Part shown: positions 26,068-37,292 of the stretch, piece by piece
How positions within the stretch are numbered: position 1 is the first letter of the stretch
Layout of the letters: every line of letters begins with the position of its first letter
NCBI RefSeq assembly: GCF_000143415.4
Contig: NW_003314263.1
Span: 2,094,564 to 2,158,563 of the forward strand
DNA: 64,000 nucleotides
DNA from: Selaginella moellendorffii
Lineage: Eukaryota; Streptophyta; Lycopodiopsida; Selaginellales; Selaginellaceae
Direction: 5' to 3'
Notes under the pieces: generated by a model
Told to the model about the DNA's origin: nothing
Seen by the model: only the letters and a program-made list of their open reading frames with translations
The model's database searches: none
Made by a program: the position numbers and the translations under genes

Positions 26068-28595
26068 GTAAGTGTTTCACTTATCAAATTAGCTAATATG
26101 GTTGTGGTAAACAACTATAGTTGGGATCATGGGAAAGGTACTCTAAGACAATAAAAAAGTCATATAATTATCTATATAGTTAAGGATGGTGCTCATAAAT
26201 TTAAGAATAAAGTTAATGATAGTGAGAGGTCAAATACAAAGTAATGTTCTTGAAATAGTAGTTAGTGCTACCTTTAATAAAAGCCTGAATAACCTAAGGA
26301 ATTGGGGGGTGTACTTAAAGGATGAGTTAGTGTTCTCATTATATGAGAAAATAATTCTAAAAGGCAAAAGTAGCCTATATAAAACAAAGGATAAATAAGT
26401 GTTGGAATAACACTTGTAAAGACAATCCTTGTGAATAAAAGGCAAATACAATAAGTTATATTCAAGTATGGTGGCACCTCAAAGTAGCTAAAAGGTTAGG
26501 ACCTTACAGGGATTTGGTCTCCTTGAGTTCTTTTTTGTTTAATTGATAGGGGGGATGAACCACTACTATAGCACCCTCGACCAACTCAATGTTTTTTATT
26601 GATCGGGCAGGGGGTAACCTTGCCAATAATTCCTCTAGCATAGTATCTTGAAATCAATCTAACATCTTCTGGATCATTAAAGCTAAATGACTTAGTAAAG
26701 TCAAAGGATAATCCCAAAGGCTTGAAAGAATCCCACTTGAATGATGTGTTGTACTTTACAAATGATTAGGAGGATTATGAGATCTAAATTTGAGAACAGT
26801 GGGTATTTTATTGATAGCAGAAAGTATCATTCTAAAGTTGTGAAAAGGTGTTTATGAAAGATAACAATTTTAGCAAAGAATTATATATGAAAACTATGGA
26901 GTAGTGCTAACCAATAGTTGGTATAAAAAACAATTGCTTTCGTTTTGATAAAACTTATGAGGGTAGTCTCATGGAGTTGATAAGGTGGAAACCCCAAATG
27001 TCTCAAGAGATGATGTCTTGAGGTCAAGTTTGTGGGTTCATGGGAACCCCTTATTAAAGGAATCTCAATAGAACTGAGATTAACAAAGCCTAAGCTAAAA
27101 GGCATATGACTCAAGTGTATTGACCTAAATAATGATAAATGTATGAAAGAATTAGCAATGAGTTGTAAGACTTAATAATTATAAAGCAACTAAGTGAAAG
27201 ATGTGGCATAATTATCTTAATAAAAAGTCTTGGGAATATTCACTTCTACCAATCTAATCAATTATGATAAAAATGAGGTTATTAAGGGATAACTTGTTTA
27301 TGTTGCAATACAATAAATCAATGACATAAAAGGAAATGCTCATTGTTAAAAAAGGCAATCATTGAACACCTAAGCACTCTAAACCACTAAGAAGTGGTAT
27401 TTGGTATTAAGAGGGCATTAGATAAAGTTTAAGGGACTAAGTCCCTAATAAATAATGGATAAAAAGTGTTATTCAATGTCCAAAGTTGCAGAAACAAGAG
27501 AAGCCCATTTATCTAAATTAAACAATACCAAATTATTTTTGGCAAGACTAGTGACGAGCATAAAAAAGCCCATAAGTAGCAACATTAATTCTAATGTATG
27601 GAATTACAATGTGAACATATCCAAATTGAAGAATCACTCCTTAGGTCATTGAGTAAATTCATCCTTAATAATACTTGCTAATGCATAATAGAAAGTGTAA
27701 AGCTACCCTCATAGTTGAGAGGGGAATAACCGAAAGGAATGTGTAAGGCAAGAAGCAAATAATAAAAGGATAAAACTAAACTATAAAAATTGAAGGGCAT
27801 AGCCAAAAGTGGTTGTACAAATTAAGAGTAGGGAATTAAGTGAGTGCTCGAAAGTGTTGTTACTGGCAACCATGGTGCTATGATGAGTTTAAAATATAGG
27901 ATTATCCATATTAGACTATATGCCAGATAAGAAACTTGCAAAAAAAGAAGCTTTAATAAGCTAAGGGACAAAGTCCATTCAATGTTTCCAAATAATTTTC
28001 TAGGTGGTCACCCTTTTGCTGCACCATTTTAATTTTACACATTTCTATAAACCATTTACACTTATCTTCCTTGAAGCTTGCCATAAGGTGAAACTATCAA
28101 AGTTGGGGAAGTAGTTCCCAAGTGTTCAAAGAAATAGCTTTGAACAAAAGTTAATGTTTAAGGACTTTCACACTTATGCATAGAACTATATTATGCTTGT
28201 CATGTGACTTGCTAAGCGAAAATGGTAAGTCGGAGGAAAAAAGACCTTAGTTGAAGGTGTTGATATAAAAAGGGGTGGCCCATGGGGCCAAACATGGAAG
28301 AGTCCATGCACAATCATAGGCTGATTAACTAGCTTGTCAAGTGAGAAGACTTGGAAATTTGGAAGAACTAAATTCTTAAACTGTGATCCATAACACATTT
28401 TGGGTATAAGTTGGTACACTGGCATGGTGAGTCATGCTAGGCATCCTAGATAATACTATCTATAGATGCATATGCAGAGGTTAGGGTATGGTGATGGTTT
28501 AGAATATGAAAACATTTATTTTTCGATGGTCATGGATTCTCAGTAAGAAGGCTGGCTTGGGCACACCACCAAGTGGGGGATGCCCTAGAGTCCTG

Positions 28596-30162
28596 TGTGA
28601 GACACAAATCCCTAATCCCCAAAATGGAGATGAAAGGGTGCCACATGGTAATGGCTGAAGCGAAAGCCAAACAAGCGTAACACATTTGGACTAAAAGCTA
28701 CAACTTGAAAGGTCAAGAGCAAGAGTGGAACTCCTAACGAAGTGCTCGAGGAATAAGCACAAAATGAGCAATAAGTGAGTCTCTAAAAAAGGGACACAAG
28801 AGGGCCAACACATGACACGTAGAGGAGTTTGAGATGGACCTGAGATGGAGTCTGAGATGGAGTTCGAGATGGAGTCCAAGATGGATCTGAGATGGAATCT
28901 GAGATGGAACCCAAGATAGAGTTCGAGATGGAGTCTGAGATGGAGTCCGAGATGGACTCAAGATGGACTCAAGATGGAGTTCAAGATGGACCTGAGATGG
29001 AGCCTAAGATGGACCGAGATGGAGTTCGAGATGGACCTGAGATGGAATCTGAAATAGAGACCGAGAAGGACCCGAGGTGGAGTCCGAGGTCGAGACTGAG
29101 ATCGAGACCGAGGCCGAGACCGAGTTCGAGTTTGAGTCTGAGTCCGAGTCCGAGTTTGAATCCGAGGGTGAAAGCCCAAAGTGTTCATCTCCCAGACCCT
29201 AGGGGGTTTGGTGAGCTCCAAAAGTATAGTAGGGGGAAGGCTCTAGTGGAGCCAGTTTGGCTAGGAAAGGCTAATTTGGCCCAGGAAGGTTGTACCTAGG
29301 TGTTGTGTGATGGGATAACCACTGGGAAGTCCAAGGCTAGAGTGAATACAGATTGATAAGCGAGGTAGCTTGGTGAAGTGTTCAAGAGCCAATTCTAGTT
29401 CCCCTGAGAGATCGAATGGCTGATGCTCCCAATTCAAGTGTTGGTGGCACTATCTACTTGGATACCTGGCGTGGCTCAATGGAACTTTGCTCTAAGCCCA
29501 TAGCTAGAGCACCCAAAGGTAGAAGGTAGGGAGAGTACCTATGAGGCTCACGTAGGGCCACGGTGTTCCGAAATGTTGTTCCAAAGTCCCAAACTATAGA
29601 AAGGAAGAAGAGTGGTCCTTTGGTGTAGTGACCAATGATACAATCATGTGGTGAGAAAATCCCAGAGGACAGTGGGACTTAGTGGTCGAACTTATGGGCC
29701 TTGTCTCAGTGGTAGTGTTGGCAAACACGGCCATGGACAGAAAAGGGATTTGGTGGGGACTGTAAAAGAAATATTGGGAAAGGTTGTTCCCTATGTCTGC
29801 GAGCATCTTAAGGATGCTAAGGAGTGGACCTAAGATGGTCACTCATGGACGGATGGCCCAGTCTTTGAGAGACGGGACTGCGATGTAAGTGGTGTTAGAC
29901 CACCGGTGTGACCAAGGTGAATGGGCATGGCCTTAGCATAATGGACTAGTATGTCAGTGGTACCTTGGGGTGTCAGTCATAGGATCGGACACATGGAACA
30001 CTTGGACCAAGTGCAATGGTTGAGTGGCATAGATGCCATTCTCGAGGCTACCAAGTCCCTAAATCCAGAATAGGATTTACAAAAGTTGTGAGTGAGACTC
30101 CCCTAAGTGGTCGAAGGTGTGGTTAAGTGACTAAAGTAGAATGAAAAATTTAGTCACTTACA
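28596..30162 (+). mobile_element. Second solo LTR nested in the older element
   Basis: The LTR starts TGTGAGACAC and ends TTACA. Flanking pentamers are TCCTG (28591-28595) and TCTTG (30163-30167), one mismatch. The host internal sequence resumes directly after it. The repeat core of 'gagatggagtc' units spans about 28815-29165. Confidence 0.82.
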
Positions 30163-31515
30163 TCTTGATACATGGTTAGATTGATTAATGTAAAACTCAG
30201 TATATCTAACTTGAACAGTCTAGTGCAAATAGCATCGAGGATGTGGTGAATGAGATGAGAACACCCAATCTCAGTTGCTATGGACTTTTTGCTGGAAGGG
30301 GTAACTTGGGTGCACTACCAAGTGTGGGGGATGCTCCTAGAGTCATGGTCAACAACTTAAAAGTTTGGAAGACCTAGTATTTATTAGCAAACCTGTTAAG
30401 AGGTCAAGGTGAGATCATTAAGTGATCTTTTAGCTAAATAAGAATAAAGTTCTTGTTAGGTTAAGGAATAAGGTTTTTAGTTTAAAGTGTTGATTTGAAC
30501 TATTAGCAATGGTGTAACTTGGTCAAGGTGATCAAGTGGGAAGGACACTTAAGGGAAATGAACTATGACAATACAATGGTATTATGAGTTTAGGAAAATA
30601 TCTTTATAGAAGGACCTATGGGTAGGTCACAAAGTTGGGCTGTAGATAAAGCCCACAACCAAAAAATGTTAAAAAAACTTACTAAGGGTGAACACATCTA
30701 GATTTGGTAAAATAAAACCTTTGCTAAGAAGCCAAAAGGATACCTCAAAGATGGAAGTAGTAATCATATAGCGTTTGATGCAAAAATCAAAGGATAGAAG
30801 CAAAAAACTAATGGCCAAGAATGGGCCTTGGAAATTATTGGAGGGTATTCAAATGACAAGTTAAGTAAAGAACCACCATCTAATGGATGCTAACGGATTG
30901 TAGGAAAGAAAATGTATTTCTAATGATGGAATTCCCAAATGCTCTAATTTGTGAAGATGAAAGCTCCAAAAGATTGAGTGGCAAGGTAGCCAAATGATAG
31001 GGCTATAGGCAGCCCTAATATAAATGATGGATAAATGGAATTTAGTGTTTAGGGTGGTATGAAATAAAAGAGAGGATAATTATGCTCTTAATTAAAGGAT
31101 TTCCTAGAATGGGGAAGTGGAATTTACACAACATGTGCAATGCAAGGTGTTTGAGACATTAAAGAAATTGACTTGAGAAGTCAATATTATAATTTTAAAG
31201 TATGATGGTTATGTTGATGGAGGCTAAGACTACTTTAGAATGAATAGTAAGATTGAGATAAAGAAGGTATCTCTAACAGGTTTAATAAGAACTAAACGAA
31301 CAAAGGGAGAGAACCATCACATGTGATCTAATGAGACTTTAAGTTGGAGAGATTATACTCCTTAAAGGATGGAAAAAGCAAAGTGAGCCTTTAGTGTTGT
31401 ACCATTAATAAATATTAGCTTGGTGCTAAGGAAAATGGTAATCTATGATGGGGTTACTTTATGAAATGGTTATCATTTGATGAGGACATTGAACTTCGTT
31501 TATAGGTGGTAGAGT

Positions 31516-31893
31516 TGTGAGACACAAATCCCTAAGCCCCAAAGTGAAGCCGAGAGGGTGCCACGTAATAGTAGCCAAATAAAAGCTAAACAAGCATAAC
31601 ACATTTCGATTAAAAGCTTCAACTCGAAAAGTTGAGAGCAAGAGTGGAACTCCCAATAAAGTGCTCAAAGAATGAGCACAAAGTGATCAATATGCAAGCC
31701 TCTAGAAAAGGGACACAATAGGACTAACACATACATGTGGAAGTGTCAAGACCAAGTCCGAGATGGAGTCCAAGAAGGAGTCCAAGATGGAGTCCGAGAT
31801 GGAGTCCGAGTTGGAGTCCAAGATGAACCTGAAATGGACCCGAGATGGAGTTCGAGAAGGAGTCTGAGATGGACCCAAGATGGAGTCTGAGAA
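31516..31893 (+). repeat. Truncated 3' LTR of the old element
   Basis: It begins TGTGAGACACAAATCC after a short purine-rich stretch ('taggtggtagagt', the likely polypurine tract). It ends inside the GA-rich repeat core. Confidence 0.75.
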
Positions 31894-32160
31894 GGAGTTT
31901 ATAGCATATGTGGTTTTCACCTTTTATCCTATAGTGATTTACCATAGGATAACCACAAAGCGAAACCTAAACTCTCTATATGCCACATGTTATATACCAT
32001 ATGCCACATGCCACATGTCCAAAGGATAATAGAGCAAAACCCAAGCTTCAAGGCCTTGGGCCATTGAATGAAGGAACGGAGCTAAACTTCTAAGCGTAGA
32101 GCCAAAGAGCAAAGAAATTGAAGTATAGAGCAACTCCTAAGTGTACAGCCCAAAGAGTTA
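31894..32160. other. Spacer between two LTR elements with short CATATGCC-like repeats
   Basis: It contains three close 'gccacatg' / 'ccatatgcc' repeats at 31980-32020. There is no gene and no clear repeat-family match. Confidence 0.35.
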
Positions 32161-32165
32161 AGGGT

Positions 32166-34292
32166 GTAAGCGACTAATTTTTCCATTCTACTTTAGTCAC
32201 TTAACCACACTTCCAACCACTTAGAGGAGTCTCATTCACAACCTCCATAAGTCCAATTTAGGACTTGGGACTTGCTAGCCCCAAGAATGGCATCCATGCC
32301 ACTCCACACTTGCACCTGGTCCAAGTGCTCCACGTGTCCGGTCCCAAGACCGACACCCAAAGGTACCACTGACATCTCGGCCCGTTACGCTAAGGCCATG
32401 CCCATTCACCTTTGCTGCACTAGTGGTCCAATACCACTTGCATCACCATCCCGTCTCTCCAAGACTGGGCCGTCTATCCACGAGTGGTCATCCTAGATTC
32501 ACTCCTTAGCATCCTTAGGATGCCCACAGACCTGGGGAATCGCCTTCCCCAAAGTCCCTTTGTCAGTTCCTACCAAGTCCCTTCCTGCCCCTGGCCGTGT
32601 TTACCAACACTGCCACTGGATCGAGGCCCACAGGCCCGACCACTAAGTCCCATGGTCCTCTGGGACTTCCTCACCACACGACTGTGTCCTTGGTCACTAC
32701 CCCAAAGGACTGCTCCTCTTCCTTTCCACAGTCTAGGCTTTTGGGACAACATTTCGGAACACCGTGGCCTTACGCGAGCCACCTGGGTACTCTCCCCGCC
32801 TTTCGCCTTTAGGTGCTCTAGCCATGGGCTTAGAGCGAGGTTCCGTTGAGCCACGCCTGGTATCCAAGTAGGTAGTGCCACCCACACTTGGACTGGGAGC
32901 ATCGGCCAGTCGATCTCCCGGGGGAACTAGAGCCGGCTCTTGAACACATCACCAAGCTACCCCGCTTGTCGGTCTGTGTTCACTCTAGTCTTGGACTTCC
33001 CAGTGGGCAGCTCATCACCCAACACTGGGTCTGGCCTTCCTGGGCCAAACTGGCCTTTCCTGGCCAAACTGGCTCCACTGCAGTCCTCCCCCTTCGTGTC
33101 TAAGTCTTTGCCAAGACCAACACCGCTCTTTCTCATGCCAACCATTAGCACTGCCCCATAGAGGTCACACACAACTTTATGTCAAAGTTGTTTTCTTCTG
33201 GGAACACCTTTCCCATAACTTTAGCATGGCACATTTTGCCATCGATGAGATACTCTCTGTTCTCATCCTTGGATCCTATGATCCCCCCCCATCCTTTGTG
33301 GGGTACAACGCACCTTAGTCCAAGTGCTTCATTCAGTCCCTTTTAGGACCTTCCCTTGACTCTACTTGAGTCGTCTAGCAGTTTTGGACTTGGTTAATCC
33401 ACCGACCCGTAAGGTCCTACTTGTGAGGCACTAGCTCACTGGAATACACATCTTGCATTCCGGTCCTACTCAAAAGGACTATTTTCACAAGCGTTACTCC
33501 GACACTTGATTTTGTTCTCTAGGGGCAACCTTTGCCCCTTAGGACTACTTGTCCATGTGATGAGAATACCAACTCATCCACTTAATACACCCCCAACTCC
33601 TTGGGTTGTTCCAGCATTTATTAGAGGTAGCCCCGGCTACCATTTCAAGGACTTGAGTCCTCTTCCGTATTTGACCTTCCACGGTCATTACCTTTGGTCT
33701 CACATTCATGAGCACCAACCTCAACTATATGAGGATAATCTTGTGACTCCTTTATTGTTTTGGAGTCTCTATCTTTCCCGTGATCCCAACTTTAGTTGTT
33801 TACCACAACAACCTAAGCCAATTTGCTGAGACAAATGCTCATCCGGATCACATCCTCAACTCAATGAGGAAAACCTTGCATTGTTCCCAAGACCCCAAAG
33901 TCGTTCCATTATTGGCCCTTTTCTATCCACCACCTCGTCTACAAGTTCACACATGAACTGTAATGGAGAGCCATGTCTTCCCGACTTGCTACTCCTCAAG
34001 GATAGGCCCACTCCTCGGACCTTCCAATGCCAACACTAGTGGTGATATACTTGAGCACCAATAAAAGTCGGACTAAGGAACAGCTCCGATACCAAGTTGT
34101 AAGCTCTTGAGTTTGGACTTCCTGGAAGGTCACCCAGCCCAGTACTATTCAAACCCAAGGACACTTAACTCCAAAATATCCCAAGACCCTTAACCGATTG
34201 GAAAAGGGGGTGCACTCTTGTTCATGGGCCCTTTCCCTCTATATTTGAACCCCATGGATCGTCTCTCAAGTCGTTCTCTTTGGTTGCTTACA
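32166..34292 (-). mobile_element. Chimeric LTR element: TRIM-type 5' LTR joined to LARD interior and LARD 3' LTR end
   Basis: Read on the minus strand: a 195-bp LTR of the TRIM family (34292-34098, starting TGTAAGCAACC and ending GCTTACA), a primer-binding site TGGTATCGGAGC (34094-34083), about 1 kb of LARD interior (to about 33093), then the last roughly 930 bp of a LARD LTR ending GTCGCTTACA at 32166. The two ends therefore belong to different LTR types. The element is bounded by perfect AAGGG duplications at 32161-32165 and 34293-34297, which indicates it integrated as one unit. About 3 kb of interior and the 5' part of the 3' LTR are missing. Confidence 0.82.
34098..34292 (-). repeat. 195-bp TRIM-type LTR of the chimeric element
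   Basis: Nearly the same sequence in the opposite orientation forms the solo LTR at 34877-35070, and diverged copies form both LTRs of the TRIM at 38850-39400. It starts TGTAAGC and ends GCTTACA on either strand. Confidence 0.85.
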
Positions 34293-34876
34293 AAGGGATA
34301 GAGCAACTTGGAATAGTCCTAGAGCATCTAATATCCCAATACTAAGACCAACATGCAAAACGGAACCAAATGGAGTTCAGCACTATTTTAACATACCAAT
34401 GGTCTAATGCAAGAATATGGGTACTCCACCAATTAGCATGGTATGGAACTTGGGTTTAAACCCAAACCGGATACAGAACAAAAACAAATACACAAGTGGG
34501 AGCTAGATTATACCTTAAGTTGGCCATAGACATCAAACAAAGCAATAGACGTTCGTCCAACTTGAGAGAAAAGCTGGAGAAGCATCTCAGTGCCACCCCA
34601 ATGGATATAGCATTTAGGTCACGCTAGGTCACGGTTAATGAACTTTGGCTTTGTGAAATTGCTACCTGTGTCCATGCATGTAGAGGTAATGCCTTCTGCT
34701 GTTTGGCTCTAATAGGCTGGACGAGACGAATTCGGAGGATGAGTTCATTGCCAACCTTTAGGATACTGTTTAGTGGCTTAGAGGTACCTCTTTCTTGCCA
34801 CCTCTTTCTCTATTGTTACCTTACCATGGATTTTTACTTCAAAGAGAGTAATCCTTTCCACATAAACATACCCTCA
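34293..34876. other. Unassigned sequence between inverted TRIM-type LTRs
   Basis: No recognisable gene. The two LTRs on either side are inverted, but each has its own distinct target duplication, so this is not the inside of one element. Confidence 0.45.
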
Positions 34877-35070
34877 TGTAAGCAACCAAAGGGAACGACT
34901 TGAGAGACGATCCATGGGGTTCAAATATAGAGGGAAAGGGCCCATGAACAAGAGTGCACCCCCTTTTCCAATCGGTTAAGGGTCTTGGGATACTTGGAGT
35001 TAAGCGTCCTTGGGTTTGAATAGTACTGGGCTGGGTGACCTCTCGGGAAGTCCAAACTCAGGAGCTTACA
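34877..35070 (+). mobile_element. Solo LTR of the TRIM family
   Basis: A 194-bp LTR, TGTAAGC to GCTTACA, flanked by perfect CCTCA duplications at 34872-34876 and 35071-35075. No interior sequence. Confidence 0.88.
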
Positions 35071-36160
35071 CCTCACTTGATAAACTCTACAGCCTTCTCG
35101 TAGAGTGTTCTAGGCTACTTTGTTGTGGACCGTGATTCCAACTGGATCATCACTTTGGAGAGCTCGATGGTCCAGCCTTGTTGCACTCACATCAATATTG
35201 CTTTTCAAAGTCTACCAATGCAATCCTAGACAAGTAGAAGAGCTAGAGTTTTTTTGCACATCAATCTTGAAAGGCTTTGGAGGTTTTCTTTGTCCTAGTT
35301 CCCATGAACTTCTCAAAAATCGGTGACTCCAAACATTGTTAAAAGATTTTCCAGAGAAGTTCCTTGGCTAATTACACTAGAGGAAGGTGCATGGAAGGCA
35401 AAGTTCCATGGCCAATGAGGCAGCACATATTCCTTGAGCAGCCAATCAATTGCATGCCTACATAATCTTCCAATTAGAACTTCCCGAAAATGAGAGGAAT
35501 TAGGGATTTGATTGTGAACATTAAACCTTTAAGGGAGTATTTTAGTCAACAACAAAACTTTTTTAGACTCGATACTAGTTCTATATAATCTTATTCATTC
35601 AATCTCTTCTTTTCTAAGTTGCTGCTAAAGAGAGTGAAACTATTGATCCTTTCTAAAGCAAAACTAGTCTAAGGTGGAAAAATATTGTCAACAAAGCTAA
35701 GCTGAAGCTTAGAGTTTGGACATGTTTGAAACTATAACAAAGGATGTGAAAGGAAAGGTGATTTTTGAGATTCTTTGTTTAGAATGCAACAAAGATTTCA
35801 ATAGTGGTGTTAAGCATGACATAGTGAGAATTTTTGTCTCATTTGAAAATTGAAGGGCATAAGAAAGCAATGAAACAATTCCTAGGAGAGAGTACTAATG
35901 ACAGCTCGATCAATTCACTTCCAATAATTGAGATTGAACAAAAAGCTTGTAGAGGAAATTATGGCTGTGGTTATTGAATTTTGCAAGACACTGAATTGTG
36001 ACTTGGTCTTATTGCCACTTTAACAAGATAACTTTTTATTTTTGGTATTTTTATTGATAGGTATTTTTTTTCTTATTCTGGATAGATATTTAAAGATAAA
36101 TGCACATGTTTTTTAATACAAAACTTTTTTCAAAATGAGACTGTTACTCAAAAGTTTTCA
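35071..36160. other. Unassigned AT-rich DNA
   Basis: No convincing gene. Around 35725-35830 a short frame contains 'LCLECNKDFNSG', weakly like a BED-type zinc finger of hAT transposases, but the supporting helix and His spacing are not clear. Confidence 0.35.
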
Positions 36161-36164
36161 TTAG

Positions 36165-36345
36165 GGGTGATGATGTTGCACCAAAACATTGTGGAGACAA
36201 TGTGATATTAATCCCAAGGATGTGTACATTGGATACCTTCCTCTTACACACATTCTTGAGTTGACTGCAGTAGTAAGTTCTTTGGTTGCTTTGGTCTTAG
36301 AAGAAAAGATGCACATGTTTCGCATGCATGTAGAATACAATGAGT
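36165..36345 (+). pseudogene. LACS gene fragment (exon, intron and start of next exon)
   Basis: The segment 'cccaaggatgtgtacattgg' through 'cacattcttgagttgactgc' matches the LACS exon at 20537-20406 (protein 'PKDVYIAYLPLAHILELTAE'). The following donor gtaagt, the intron and the start of the next exon also align. About 30 bases of the exon are deleted and stops are present. Because the intron is kept, the copy arose through DNA, not from a processed mRNA. Confidence 0.8.
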
Positions 36346-36399
36346 GCTAATGATATATACATCAAGAAACCAAAGTGCCAACACTACTCCGTAGTAGTG

Positions 36400-36610
36400 G
36401 TTTGTGGCCATAATGGCCTCAGTTGTGATGTTTTATATAGTTGCCATATATGGCTTTTATGGTTCTCTTGAAGTGCTCTTTGTATGGCAAGGAATTTGTT
36501 TGCTTTTTTTCTTCTTTACACTAACATATTACATTTGTTTTAGATTTCTGTTGAACAGCCTCTGTGTTGGATGCCATGGAATTGGATTGGCATGATATAT
36601 TTTGACTTGC
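36400..36610 (+). pseudogene. AUX1/LAX gene fragment (two exons plus intron)
   Basis: Part of the exon before the intron ('gccatatatggcttttatgg', 'ctcttgaag'), the intron with its GCAAG donor, and the next exon ('ggatgccatggaattggatt') align with the LAX gene at 55200-55000 (minus strand). The reading frame is broken. It lies less than 100 bases after the LACS fragment and in the same sense orientation. Confidence 0.78.
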
Positions 36611-36794
36611 ACAAAACACAAGACTGAGAAGGGACAAAGATAATGTGGACTTAAGAGTTTTTGGTATCATCTTGCATTAGCAATGCACGCTTTAGAATGC
36701 TTAGGTAAAACTTTTATCTTGAAGAACGAAGAGTTTCTCACTACATAAACTCAACAACCCTTCTATAGTTGGGCATAAGTCAAACAAAAATAAT

Positions 36795-37078
36795 CTGATT
36801 TTGGGTCCATCTCAGGTTCATCTCAAGTTCATCTCAGACTCAATCCCAACACTTCTACATATCATGTGTAGGTCCTTTTATGTTCCTTTTCTAGAGGCTC
36901 ACTTATTGATCACTTCGTGTTTATTCGAGCACTTTGTTGGGAGTTCCACTCTCACTCTCAATTTTTCAAATTAAAGCTTTTAGTCCAAACGTGTTACATT
37001 TGTTTAGCTTCTACTTCAACCACTACTATATGACACCCTCTCAACTCCACTTTAGGGCTTAGGGATTTGTGTCTCACA
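36795..37078 (-). repeat. LARD LTR fragment (5' end of the LTR), inverted
   Basis: On the minus strand it begins TGTGAGACACAAATCC and runs into the first GA-rich repeat units, then stops. No target duplication was found, so it is a truncated piece. Confidence 0.75.
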
Positions 37079-37292
37079 TACCATTTAGAAATGTTATAGT
37101 ACAATAGCACTTGACAGGCCTGTGGCCCTCACCATAGTGTTGCTTAGCTAGGGGCCATAGCCATGGCACTACCAAATGAAGGCTGTGGCTAGGCTATGCT
37201 AAATCACTTGAGTTAAGCAAGAAATGGCAATGGGAGGTGAGTATCAAGATGGAACCTAACATTTAGTAGATCTAACACAATATCAAGCAATT

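Larger units (their letters stand above)
23893..31893 (+). mobile_element. Old LARD-like LTR retrotransposon copy, interrupted by two solo LTRs
   Basis: Homologous along its length to the intact element at 42029-49489. A 5'-truncated left LTR ends at 24411 (TTACA); a decayed primer-binding site TGGTATCA follows at 24415; internal blocks lie at 24412-24664, 26068-28595 and 30163-31515; the start of the right LTR (TGTGAGACAC) is at 31516 and homology stops at about 31893. The internal sequence continues seamlessly across the two inserted solo LTRs. No gag, protease, RT or integrase motif was found in any internal block. Many substitutions relative to the intact copy show it is much older. Confidence 0.8.

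Noticed and set aside
24900-29170. CRISPR-like array
   Set aside because: The repeated units are contiguous minisatellite units without unique spacers, inside plant LTRs.
34098-35070. One inverted-repeat DNA transposon with 195-bp terminal inverted repeats
   Set aside because: The two arms have different perfect target duplications (AAGGG for the left-hand element, CCTCA for the right-hand arm), so they are separate LTR insertions.
35725-35840. BED zinc finger of a hAT transposase
   Set aside because: Only a short 'CLECNKDFNSG'-like string is visible; the frame breaks at once and the His ligands cannot be placed.
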